Below, in pieces: positions 48,339 through 61,465 of a stretch of DNA of 64,000 nucleotides (position 1 is its first letter; each line of letters begins with the position of its first letter). A program made the translations under genes and the position numbers. The notes beneath the pieces are model-generated. The model was not told the origin of the DNA. It worked only from the letters and a program-made list of their open reading frames with translations, and searched no databases. This stretch comes from Ecdyonurus torrentis (lineage: Eukaryota; Arthropoda; Insecta; Ephemeroptera; Heptageniidae), in contig OX439137.1 of the NCBI GenBank assembly GCA_949318235.1, positions 14,397,291 to 14,461,290 on the forward strand. The letters run 5' to 3'.

Positions 48339-50143
48339 CAGGGTCGGACTGGTCATTTAAGTTGGTCAGGGATTCCTGACCGGGCCCCCCCGGTCTGGGG
48401 GCCCCTTGCTAGCTTGTCAAAAAAAACTTGTTGTTAAAAAATATTAAAATAAAAATTTCATCACGTTCTGACAGAATTTTCAACAAATTAAAAATTTTCA
48501 GATTTTTTTTTTTTTTTTTTTTTGCTTACTGTTATTTTATTGTAGTTTGTTATTTGTTTTTAACATTTTTGATTCTAAATTGGACATAGAAAGTCAAAAT
48601 ATACTACCAGATCATTAATACGTGAATGGTGCGTTTGCAATTTGTTGTTTACTGCATTTATTGCCAAAGAACTATTTAAAATAAAACTACTCTACAAACC
48701 TATAGCTTAAATTGTTTCCAAGCATTCAATCTTACTGAAAATCACTGAAATTTTAGCTTTTTTTTTAAAGCTATGATCAATGATAAAAAATATTATGCAA
48801 AATTGACCAAAATATTTAATTCATGCAAAGAAAAAAAAAATGAAGTGTTGCAAGAGAGAGACAGAGAGAGATAATACATTATAGCAGAAGAAAATATTCA
48901 GCAGGTCGTTACCGTTATTACAGAACAATGAGGATACCAACAAATGTTAAGTGGTACTTTTATTAAAAATGTTATAAATAAAAGAGAGCATATTTTTAAT
49001 TTTATATCATCTTGAATCGATAGATGTGGGAACTTTTTATTTTTAAGTTCATTTAGTATTTTAATTTAATTATTGAATGTCGCAAATTGACCTCGTGGTC
49101 GGCAGCTTTTCCTATGCCCACATGTAAGTTACCAAACGTGACATGATTTTTTGATGTTCCAAAAATTAATAAAAAATTCTCAATAATGGACTCAAAAAAA
49201 AAAAAAAAAAATCATTTGGGTGTGTGCGCATGACGTTATAATAAATGCGCTTCGATGCCATAATTGAGCGAAGAATAACATTGTTTAGTATAGGACAAAC
49301 GTGGGTTTTTGATAATTTCTTTGGAAAATAAGCATAGTTTTTTTCTCAATATTATTTTTCTCGGATACGTGAAAACCTAATTCAACTTGTTAAAACATCA
49401 ATGCTCTGAAAAAATATGCTAAGTATTTTTAAACTGGCAAAATGTGTCATCTTCCCATACCGGCCCATGTTATTTAGTACTCACTTATGGCGTTGACTTT
49501 AACATGAATGAAACCACCCTATAGATTCGGGGCAAATTTCTCTTTTAGACGTAAAATAAAATTACCCCCTTCATTTTGTGACATTGCCTCATTGATGTTG
49601 ATATAATTTTTTAAAAAAAGTAAATTATGATTGATTTTAAAGATTAAGACTTTATGGATCCAGATTAATTTCAAAATATCATAAAATATGTTCATATTTA
49701 AGCAGTGCATGTGAGATCATTTATTATAATTATTTCAGTTGAAAATAAAAGTTGCACGCAATAATTGTAAAATTAAACTATTTTTGATTAAATAAATGAA
49801 ATATTACGTTACAATATGATTTAAATTTAATTAAAATATTTGGCATTCAGTAGGTTAGATTTTTTTCTTTTATATTATGTGAATTTTTTTAATAATTAAC
49901 CTACAACCTACAAGCAATTTTTTTTTTTTTTTTTAACATTTCTTTGCTGAAAAAGTATTATTTCTTAGCAAAACAAAGAAGTAATAAAAGTGCTCAATTT
50001 AAGTGCTTTTCTGCCAAAAAAAAGGGGCGTGGCTAAAATTTTCCGGGGGGCTTCGCCCCCCGGACCCCCCTTTATACGTACCCCCCCGGTGGGCCCTCTC
50101 TGGTCTCTTCCTGAGTGGGCCTTTTAGAGCCAGTCCGACCCTG
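48339..50143. mobile_element. hAT-like non-autonomous transposon, 1,805 bp
   Basis: It starts CAGGGTCGGACTGGTCATTT and ends AGAGCCAGTCCGACCCTG, and is flanked by perfect AGTGTAGG duplications (48331-48338 and 50144-50151). The subterminal zones are GC-rich (GGGCCCCCCCGG… and CCCCCCGGTGGGCCC), the interior very AT-rich. A TATAGGGTG-family MITE is nested at 49216-49524. No transposase frame is present. The ends match the roughly 180-bp MITEs at 33289 and 39672. Confidence 0.93.
49216..49524. mobile_element. TATAGGGTG-family MITE nested in the hAT element
   Basis: GGGTGTGTGCGCATGACGTT at the left and GACTTTAACATGAATG with ACCACCCTATAG at the right delimit the copy. The TGACGTCA core is changed to TGACGTTA. 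It is younger than its host element by nesting. Confidence 0.88.
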
Positions 50144-50151
50144 AGTGTAGG

Positions 50152-51200
50152 TATGATTTACATTATTCTATTAAAAATTTGAAAATGTGATTTTTTTTAA
50201 CGTAAAGTATAACTTTTTTTTTTTTTCAAATACCGATTAATTTATTTTTAATTGGCGATTTTATTTTATTTAAATTTCTCATAAGATATCTTATAGGTAT
50301 AAAAATAAACCATAATTATATTATTCTCTAAATCTAAAATACTTAAAAAAAAAGATATAGGCAAAGGTTAATTAATTAAATATTAATTATCAATCATGGT
50401 CATTTAATATAAAGATGTTTTTTTGGTCACTTATTTCTTTAGGTCACGGTTATATTATATTATTATCATTGACCTTCTACTATAACAAAAAATGCACGCA
50501 TATATATAGTAATATAAAGTCACGCGATATACTGGTACCAGGAGTATAATACTATTTTTTTTTAACTCATGTCATGGGTCACTCTTATCATATTTTACGC
50601 GCTGTGATTGTTATCGTCAAGATCATGACATTGAATTTAACACCTAAGTCAAGTGTGAAGTTAACACTGGTGTGGCTACTTTACTTACTATATACCGGAA
50701 CATCGTGTTTTCAGGGTGTTTAATTCTTTTAATTTTTATTTTAGTCTTCCTCTTTATGTTGGCAATCGTAGGTGTGTTTTTTTATAGTTTGTATACTAAT
50801 AGGTTGATAGTATTTTTTAATAGGCTGAAAATTTAGTAAGGATTTTATGTCTATGGTGAGGATTAATTCATTTAAATTTTGGAAAAACTATGTTTGTATA
50901 GCCTCAATAATTTTTATACGGATTACTGTAACGATCTCATTTTTCATCTTTTAATTACTAGTTAAAAGTGATAGATTTTGAAAGAAAGAAAAAATTCTAT
51001 TCATTTTTAGCAGTGCGCTAGATTTTTATTTATTTTTGACAAAATATGTATACACATAGATAAGGTTTTATTGTATTTTTTTAATATTTTATAGAGATGG
51101 ACTAAAACATTTAATTTTTCTACTTATAAAGTGATAACTTTCGCACCTTTTACGTATAATATTGACATTTACTAAAGATGGTGTAACCTTATCACAAAAA
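50152..51200. other. AT-rich DNA, nothing firm
   Basis: A less AT-rich block at about 50585-50720 has an open frame MTLNLTPKSSVKLTL… of 32 codons, with no clear donor or similarity. Otherwise featureless. Confidence 0.4.
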
Positions 51201-51247
51201 AAAAAAAAAAAAAAAGCACATACATGCGAGATAAAAGCAGTGTTAAA

Positions 51248-51383
51248 ATGACAAAGTGTACTCGAATTTACCCGTACAAAGTTGAAGTACGTAGTTTTGA
51301 CTCTTCTGCATGTACTTACGACACGTCCGTGATTCATGCAAAAAAACTAGAGGAGTTTCGCAAACATCAGCAGGACGGCAATG
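51248..51383 (+). CDS. Candidate first coding exon B of an unidentified gene
   Basis: The frame opens MTKCTRIYPYKVEVRSFDSS, continues with YDTSVIHAKKLEEFRKH and QQDGN, then has one extra base before GTAAGT at 51384. The stretch has ordinary amino-acid variety, unlike the low-complexity frames around it. The open frame extends upstream to an ATG at 51224, so 51248 is a choice based on AAAATG context. I recognise no family. The phase-1 end matches the candidates at 36853 and 52785. It may instead be an internal exon if an acceptor lies upstream; AAAAAGCACATACATG near 51215 is a poor candidate. Confidence 0.5.
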
Positions 51384-51660
51384 GTAAGTTGATATGCGTA
51401 GTAATTATATTATATTGTACGTGTTTATATCTTAAGCATGTATTTATGTTATTCAGTATGTGAAGGTAAACGTAACTATATAAAGACGTGTGCTCTTAGC
51501 GTATAGCATCATGAAAAAATCCATGTTGGTGTTTATTTAAAAAGTTTTTTTATTAATTTTTTATTATTAGGATGTGGTGTACAGGGAAAAGTGGTAAGTA
51601 AAGTGGTGGCTTAAAATTCTGTTTAAAAAAAAAAAAAAAAAAGACTTGATAGTGCATAGA

Positions 51661-51972
51661 CTATAGGGTCTATGCATTCATGTTAAAGTCGACGCCATGT
51701 TGGATCACTCAAAAACATGGGCGGCATAGGAAAAAAGCTCATTTTGCCAGTTTAAAAACACTATGCATTATTTTTGAGAGCATTGATTCTGTAAATATGT
51801 TGAATTAGTATCTCAAGTATGCAAGAAAAATAACAAAAACCAAAAATATAACTTTTCCCAAAGAAAATTGCCTAAAACGATGTTTGTCCTATGCTGATCA
51901 GATCAATGTTATTCACTACTCCAGTGTGGCCTCCAAGGGCATTAAATCTGACGTCATGCGCATACACCCTAT
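51661..51972. mobile_element. TATAGGGTG-family MITE, reverse orientation
   Basis: CTATAGGGTCTATGCATTCA at the left and GCATACACCCTATT at the right are the ends. It is the reverse complement of the 29523 copy throughout, and includes GTCGACGCCATGTTGGAT and a TGACGTCA near 51950. Confidence 0.9.
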
Positions 51973-52784
51973 TGACTTTTTGGATAATCCTCAACACGCT
52001 CATAATTTTTTGTACAGTTATTGCACTAAAAATGAAATTGTATTGGCTTATGGCCATTCAATGCAATCAGATGGAGATTTCAGTTGACGTAAAACTCTAC
52101 CTAAATACATGTTATTCCCATATGCCAATAGAATTTCATTTTTCATTGCAATGACCGTACGAGTGCTGTACTAATGATGAGCTATGACTGCTATGGTATG
52201 GAGTGACGTTAGCATTATTATAGACATTTTAGCAACATTTGACTTTATAGCATTTTTTATTTATACGGTATATAATTTAAAGTTTATATATTTTCATAAC
52301 TTCTAGGCATATATGACTTAATATTGCTTTATAATAGATTGTCATTAATACGACTATAAAAATAAATACAAGTGCGCATAAAAAAAAATTATTTATGCTA
52401 TGATCACATTCAGCAACATTTATTTATGCTATAGTTATATTATACAACTTAACTCCCAAAATAAAGTAACATTCATGCTTTATAAAAATATGACATTAAT
52501 ACGACATGATAAAACTTTATTTGTTATCCGTGAATATAACATACAAAATTAATTGCATCATTTATTGAAATACAATACAATTGAAAAAAAGTTTTACACG
52601 AGTTTTAACTACTATTACCACAGGGGTCTTATATATGAGGTACTTGTGTTGAGGCGTGCATAGTGCATACGTATTTTTTATCTCTTCTGCTGTTGCGATC
52701 AATGAGATCACGTATTGTATTGTTCTGTGTATGTACTAACTTTTCTAATTAGTTCTTGTCATTAATAATCACAGTGCGTATACG

Positions 52785-52803
52785 ATGCCTCGATATTTAA
52801 AGG
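52785..52803 (+). CDS. Candidate first coding exon C of an unidentified gene
   Basis: ATG at 52785 opens MPRYLK, then one base and a GTAAGA donor at 52804. The preceding 170 bases are mixed-composition sequence that could be a 5' UTR. Six residues allow no family call; MPR also begins the candidate at 36853. End phase 1 agrees with the others. On its own this exon is weak, and the case rests on the shared strand and phase. Confidence 0.33.
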
Positions 52804-52809
52804 GTAAGA

Positions 52810-54238
52810 CATACTTTAATTCTAGTTTAATTTCATTGTCAGATTGTGTCAAATCAAGCTAGAGAGAGAGAGAGAGAGATATTTAAAAAGAATACTTTAT
52901 TTTCTAAAATTACAATGTAGCTGCCGTAGTACAGTATGTATATAATTACATTTTGTTTTTTATCTACGTTATATACAGTATAATTATAAAAATGAACGTC
53001 ATTTTTTTTAAATGGCAGTTGATTGAAACTTGTGCAATGATAATATACGTAATAATATATATCACAATAATCAATATACTTTAAGGTCTTAACGTTCTAT
53101 ATATTATGCATGTTATATTTTCCGTGTAAGAGATGATAAAAGTTAACTATTGCGACCCAGTATTGTAACTGTCATAAAAAAGTTTAACATAGTTTCATAA
53201 AAAAAAAGTGACTGCTGATATCTTTATTAACTTTTTTACACATTATTTTAACGTAAAAATTAGAACAATTTTTACTTTCGAGTTATATACAAACTATAAT
53301 TTAAATGTAATAAATTATGCATTGTAGACGAATAGTTACTAAATTCATATTTACTTTATATAATGCAGGATCGTCAAAAAGGTATACTGTATGTACGTAC
53401 GTTTTAATTTCTCGTGTTTTTTAAATTTTATTTTTAGCATTGAAAGTTTTTGCATTTAATTATAGCATTGCATCCATTACTATATAACATGCTTGCTTTT
53501 TAATTTATAAAGAACCATGACGTTTTTTTTTTTCCCCCCAGCAAAAACATTATTGTAGATTCCGTATTCAAAATTCGTATTTAACATTGCGATTTTATAC
53601 AAAAAGAGTTAATTTTTATTTGAACACCTTTATTACAATATTTTTATAATGAAATGTGAAATGTGTATAACTGGGTTTGTAGAAATTGTATTATTAATTC
53701 TGTTTTTATTGATTAAATGCACTCTGGTAGATTTTAAAGTGAGAGAACTCTGCGCAGAATAAAATCTTTGCCAAGAGAGGAAATAAAAAGAAAAACTTGT
53801 TTTCTGGAACACCCGAAGCAAAAAATAAAATAAAACTCAAGGTTGTATCAATTTTTGTTTTAAAGAAACTTTTATTTGCTGCTATGGCTTAATATCTTAT
53901 TAAATTATATTAAAATTTTGTCTTTAGTTGAACAAATGTTAGCTTTAGTATTCTTTGCACGCTAAAATGCCACGAAAATATATTTTAAAAAACAACAAAA
54001 CAATTGGGATAAAAATTTAATTCGAAGATGGTTATTTAATATTATTATATTGCAAGGTTACTTTAATATGTAATTTATTTTGGTACTGTAATTATAAAAA
54101 TTTAAAAAAAAATTGTTCACGCTAATATGCTTTGTTATTATTTTTCATTTGGAGCTTTATATGACACTAGGTTTTATGAATAAACAACAATTTATACGAA
54201 GAAAATATAACCTTAAATATTTTACATGCATTTTTTAC

Positions 54239-54291
<53 letters not shown>

Positions 54292-55004
54292 GTAAATTTT
54301 TTTTAGTGTTTTTAAAAATGCATTAAAACAATCATCATAATTTTTTATTAACATTTTTCACTGTTTGTCGAAACAACGATAAAATTGTCTCTTATAGAAA
54401 ACTCATATATTTTTCATTTCTTTATAAAAAGCAGCAACCATAACCAAGCTGCATTGACAAATGCTGCAAGCTTTATCCTATGTATACACAAAACTATTAC
54501 ATTTCTTAATCTAACTTTCATTCAAATTTCATAACAAAAACTGTTTATATCGTCACCCCCTTTGCAAGCATATAAATATATTTTTTTAAAGCATGAATAA
54601 CTGCATTGCAATTCAATGTAAAACCTTTTTGTGTATTTTTTCCAACGCAGTTATGTAGAAAATCTTGTTGTAAATGAAATCTATGTCATGTATATAAAGT
54701 TGGATTAAAGTTGTGTAGGTCAATGTTGTTCCATGGGGTTATGCTAAACAGGTGAATGCACAATAACCAACTTTTATTTCCGTATTGAATGCAGTTCTAT
54801 TATGCATTTCGTTTTTGCATGATTTTTTTTTCTTGTATTTGTCTCTTAATATACATAATACTCTTGAAATTGTCTCTTCAAATACTATAGTATATGATTG
54901 GAAAAAAAATCATGTATTTTAATATCAATTTCCATTTATACTTGCTTGGGATATACCTTTAGAAAAACTGATCATATTTTACACATTATATAACACACAG
55001 TTGC

Positions 55005-55036
<32 letters not shown>

Positions 55037-55200
55037 ATGTCTCTTCCGACAATCATAATACTTTATAATGTATCAGCCTGGGTTATTGTTTTTGTTTTTT
55101 TATGCGAATGCAATTATAAATTATTGTTTCAAAAAAGTAGCAATATCATTTAGAATTCATACATACATCGACCATCAGTGGAATTGGTTGAATCTAAATA
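52810..55200. other. AT-rich DNA, nothing recognised
   Basis: A (GA)n run of about 20 bp at 52861-52880, a (CT)n tract at 54242-54289 and long A runs (about 55006-55032). No exon or transposon end was identified. Confidence 0.5.
54242..54289. repeat. (TC)n microsatellite
   Basis: About 23 TC units in otherwise AT-rich DNA. Confidence 0.96.
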
Positions 55201-55201
55201 C

Positions 55202-55509
55202 TATAGGGTGTGTACGGATGACGTCATTCTGAGTGCTTTTTGATGCTTTTCTTGAGCAATGAATAATATTGCTCATCATAGGACAAACGTAGTTTTTGGT
55301 TATTTTCTTTAGAAAATTAGCTATTTTTTTGGTCATTACTGTTTTTCTTGCATATTTTGAGGTACTAATTCAACCTGATAACAGCATCAATGCTCTCAAA
55401 ATTGTAAAGTATTTGTAAACTAGCAAAATGAGTCATTTTCCTATACTGGCCCATGTTATTTAGCGCTCACTTTTGGTGTCGACTTTAACATAAATGAAAC
55501 CACCCTATA
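55202..55509. mobile_element. TATAGGGTG-family MITE, full length
   Basis: TATAGGGTGTGTACGGATGA with TGACGTCA opens the element and ACATAAATGAAACCACCCTATA closes it. It is the cleanest full-length forward copy together with 29523. Confidence 0.9.
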
Positions 55510-56399
55510 CTTGAAATATAGTAATGTAATAATATATTTTAAATGCATTGGTTTTGAATAACATACAATTTCACTCTCCATTTCTAAGATTTATAAAGAA
55601 GCAATACACAATTTAAGAGTCGATTCGACTGTCATTAACAAGGACTGAATTTTTATCTCACTGTGTTTTCAATATTAAAATTTATTTATCTTACCCATTC
55701 CTTCAATCGTATACATATTACACTTTCAAGGTCAATATTTCTCAAATTTATTTGCTATCCTAAAAATAGCCAAATTTTCTTGTCAAATATAAATATTTTA
55801 TTTTGAAATTTAAACTGGATGAAGAATACATAACATGTTATTATTATTATTTACTGTACAAAATTGTCTGAGAAGAAAAAATTTATAAATTCGTATATGA
55901 AATTAACGTTCATTTAACTGTACAATTATTTTGATACTGGTTAAAAAAATATATATTTCCCAGTTGCTAGGGAAACTATAATAATAGTATTTAAAATAAT
56001 TGTACAATTATTTTAATATTATTTAAATTTTGCCTGACGTAAAAAAAAGAAAGAAAAAGAAAAAAAAATTAAATATAAGAGAAAAGCTTAATGACTTGGT
56101 TTAACTGATTATTTTGGCTGCGTTTCAAAAAGTATCTGACATCATATTTAAATATTCGTAGCTTTAAATAATACGACAAATTTTGTATGAACACTAAAAT
56201 TTTCTACAATTTTAATCGTGTTTGTTAATATTGGATACCGTTTTTAGGACTAATTAACGACAAATGCCAAATTTCTTAGATGTTTTCATCTATGAGTCAT
56301 CTAAGTTCTTATAGTCCTTACAAAATTCCCAACTATGTTTCGAAAATCCTATAGGACTTTCGGATTCCTGTTGTCTTTAGAGGTGCCTAAATGCTTTGA

Positions 56400-56695
56400 T
56401 GAATGTAGTGCTTTTCGATGCTCTTCTTGAGAAATGAATAACATTGCTCAGCATAGGAAAAACGTAGTTTTTGGCTATTTTCTTTGGAAAATTAGCTATT
56501 TTTTGGTCATTATTATTTTTCTTGCATACTTGAGGTACTAATTCAACCTGTTAACAGCATCAATGCTCTCAAATAAATTGCGAAGTATTTTTAAACTGGC
56601 AAAATGTGCTATTTTCCTATACCGGCCAATGTTATTTAGTACTCACTTATGACGTCGACTTTAAAATGAATGAAACCAACCCTATAGTGTAAACT
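56400..56695. mobile_element. TATAGGGTG-family MITE, left-truncated
   Basis: The copy begins at about GTAGTGCTTTTCGATGCTC, having lost the first 25-30 bp including TGACGTCA. It then follows the family to GAATGAAACCAACCCTATAG. Confidence 0.87.
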
Positions 56696-57049
56696 GTCTG
56701 TCCGTCTAATGGTTTGACAAATAATAATAATGCAGTTTTCATAAGTACGAAAAAAAAATGATAATAATTTTAGTTATGTTTCATTTATAAAAATTATAAA
56801 CCTTGCAATTTAAGTTGTCATGTATGTATAGAAAAGTTAGTTATGCGCTTATCAGCATTATACTTTGTTTTTGGGCTTTTATTTCCTTCTCTTGTATGCA
56901 CGTAGAGTGATTTTAAAGTTTTTTTTTTTTTTTATGAGTCACTTTAAAGTTTGAAATTTTGTATATATAAAATGTAATTATAACTGTAAGTGTATGTCGT
57001 CATTTTATATACACGTGCTGCGTTGTATGTAAATAAAACTACGCGTGTT

Positions 57050-57190
57050 AAAGAGGTTGATTATCGAAATAGATATTGGCCATTGTGACGTCATAACTGA
57101 TTAAAACATAACAAAACAAGTGTCTGGCCATTACCTTGATGAGTCATATCCTTTCAATATATAAATAATTAAACAGTAAGATTCATTTTA
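57050..57190. promoter_or_regulatory. Candidate conserved non-coding block 1
   Basis: GATTATCGAAATAGATATTG, TTGTGACGTCATAACTGATT and CTGGCCATTACCTTGATGAG form a block with mixed composition inside AT-rich DNA, including TGACGTCA not belonging to a MITE. It resembles a cis-regulatory element, but that rests on appearance only. Confidence 0.25.
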
Positions 57191-58002
57191 GCATGTTTTA
57201 ATATGGATTGTTCGACTGAAATAGATTTGTTAATGGGATATTTTACTTGCAGTTTTCCACTATTGTATTAGTTTAATGGTTTTTGTATTATCGATTTTTT
57301 TTAACTTTGTTTTATGGTAATTACAAATTTAATGCTATATAATGAGTAAATAAATTAGCAATGTCTTTGTAAATTTTTACTGCAAATCTGCGTATATATA
57401 AAAAAAAATCTTAAAAATTATTATATTATAAAATGCTAAAGTTTTGTGAAAAATTGTAGGAAAAGAAAAAAATATATATTTCTCTCAGATATTCACCCTC
57501 ACTCGCTATAAATGTAAAGGACAGGTAAATAGCTTATTTTACAAATGAAATTTGCCAAATGGCTACATTGTTATAAAATCAGTACACGGTCCTAGTAAAA
57601 AAAAAAAAAAAAAAAAAATCTTTAACATAGTCTCATAAAGTTTCATAAAGTTAGAAGGTGTGTTAAAAAATTTAATGTTAAAAAAATAAAAAATCTTTAT
57701 TTTTTATTTAAAAAATATATATTTCTAGTCTTTTTATGGAATATTTAAAATATAAGACAAACGTAAGAAACATTATTTAAATAAATGAAAGTTAATAATA
57801 TTATAGATCAACATGCATGATTGCGTGCCAACCTGAAATAAATGTAAACTTTTTTTATTAATTTAGAGTAAAAGTAAACTAACTTTTTAGCAAGTTCATT
57901 TTTTTAACATTTTTTTTGAACTGTTTAAAACTTTTTTTTTTAAATAATATATTATTTGCTCCATAATTTGTTTGTTTTTGCGCTAATATTCATAACAATA
58001 AC

Positions 58003-59740
<1,738 letters not shown>

Positions 59741-59754
59741 TTTCATGTTTAAAC

Positions 59755-60055
59755 ACAAAATGGAATCTCCAAAACTGATGACAATTTTTATCAGAGTATA
59801 AATGTGGCCCCACGAGAGAGCGTGGAAATACTGTAAAGTATGCTATTTGCATGATAATTCCAGTTTCTGACGTCAGAAACAGGCAAAATTTAGTATGAAA
59901 ATGTTGTGTGGGTTGCATAATTAAAAATTTCTAATCATTGCTATACAGGGGTTTTGAGACTAATGTTATTTATGTAAGTTCTCATCAAATATTTTGTGAT
60001 TTAAAATGCTTATTTTTTCGTCTGGTATGTTCCTATAATTCAACTATAGGAATAT
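59755..60055 (-). repeat. Dispersed repeat, copy B
   Basis: Reverse-complement relative of 12597-12890: GGAATCTCCAAAACTGATGA, GGCCCCACGAGAGAGC, GTTTCTGACGTCAGAAAC, GTTGTGTGGGTTGC and GTCTGGTATGTTCCTATAAT appear in order. It carries its own TGACGTCA inside a longer perfect palindrome, GTTTCTGACGTCAGAAAC. Confidence 0.78.
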
Positions 60056-60149
60056 ATGAAATTCTTAGCACTCAATAATAATAAAATCATTCAAAATACC
60101 TCACTTCAATGAAAGTGAAAAGAATTGAAAGTTATGAGCAATTAGAATT

Positions 60150-60300
60150 GAGTCACGGGAGCGAGGAAATCCCCCTTTATGATCTGAGTACTAATTAGCC
60201 GTGGTTATTTAAATAGGACGTAGTTCAATGGCAGCGTTTATTGACTTTTAATTACGAGCGTGATAATTTGCCGTTATGATGTTGTTGAATATTATTATCA
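60150..60300. promoter_or_regulatory. Candidate conserved non-coding block 2
   Basis: GAGTCACGGGAGCGAGGAAA, GAGTACTAATTAGCCGTGG, TTATTTAAATAG, TTTAATTACGAGCGTGATAA and TTTGCCGTTATGATG make a compact region of high complexity with homeodomain-type TAATTA cores and no open frame. It looks like an enhancer, but conservation cannot be tested here. Confidence 0.3.
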
Positions 60301-60939
60301 ATATAATAATGTATACATTTTTATCTTAGAGCAAATTAAACTGTGACTTTACTAATATTAACATTGGGAAAATTACAAGTTTGTTGTTTACTGTACTCGT
60401 CACGTATTACTCATCTTTTTAAATAGTTTCAGTTTGAATTTTCATTATTTTTTTTTTATTTTTTGGCTTTGTAAAAGTAATACGAATATTTTGTCACAAC
60501 CACAAATTTTTACTGGTTAGATAATTCTTTAAAATATTAAAAGAGTAGATTTTTTTTTTCAATAATTAATAATTATCAACAACAACGTTATCAACAATAA
60601 ACTAAAATACACATATTGTGTTGCATTGTGTAGCTTCATTTAAAAAGAAAAAGACAACTATAGAACCCGTTTATTAAAATATGAGCATTTGAGTAACTTC
60701 TAGAATTTTTTTACGTGATGTAAATATGCAGTCAAAAGCTTTCATTCTACATTGAATTTTACTTCTATTTTCCCATCAAAAGAATGCAAAAATGAGTATT
60801 TTATAGAGGTTGTTTTAATTATCATCACCCCACCCACTCAAAGAATGGTATGCCACTAGCGGAAAGAGAGAGATGATGTAAACATAGTATAAATATTATG
60901 AGAGCTCAAGTTATATACCCTAGTCTTAGGGTATAAAAT

Positions 60940-61130
60940 CTTGTTTTCCTGCCTGTATGTTGCCGCGGGAGAGCAAAAATCAATAACTCCGCCGTTGGCC
61001 TCGTGACATTTGTTGAAATTTTGCAAGAACGGTGCGGGATTTGAGAATGCACTGTTGCTGGGCTTTACTGATGCACTACTTGCAACTTGATGCACTTTTG
61101 TGTGCATCAACTGCATAATAAATTGTGCTT
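60940..61130. promoter_or_regulatory. Candidate conserved non-coding block 3
   Basis: The sequence is less AT-rich than its flanks, with CCGCGGGAGAGC, CTCCGCCGTTGGCCTCG and a cluster of TGATGCA/TGCATCA sites (61069, 61089, 61104). A frame on the minus strand (MQLMHTKVHQVASS…) spans it without convincing splice signals, so I favour a regulatory block over an exon. Confidence 0.25.
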
Positions 61131-61364
61131 GCTATATAGATGTATTATATAGGGCGTTAACCTTCATTACATCAGGGTTGTTCGTTCATATATATATATA
61201 AACACTACAAAGATATTATATTTTTGTTCTTGCATATTTATAAATTAATAAAATTTTTATTCTTATAGAAATGTACTAACTTACATTTTTGAATCAGAAA
61301 AATCTGTAAGGAATTTAAATTTAAAAAGTTTATTATTATTCTAGTTAGAAAAATTGGTGATTGC

Positions 61365-61370
<6 letters not shown>

Positions 61371-61459
<89 letters not shown>

Positions 61460-61465
61460 CTAACT
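61371..61465. repeat. (CT)n microsatellite
   Basis: About 44 CT units, slightly interrupted at the right end. Confidence 0.97.

Noticed and set aside
50625..50723. Signal-peptide-like frame MTLNLTPKSSVKLTL…
   Set aside because: Only 32 codons, stops without a donor, and the hydrophobic stretch arises from AT-rich codons.
60856..61116. Possible exon MQLMHTKVHQVASS… on the minus strand
   Set aside because: No good donor or acceptor at either end, the tail is AT-derived, and no similarity is recognised; regulatory sequence is at least as likely.
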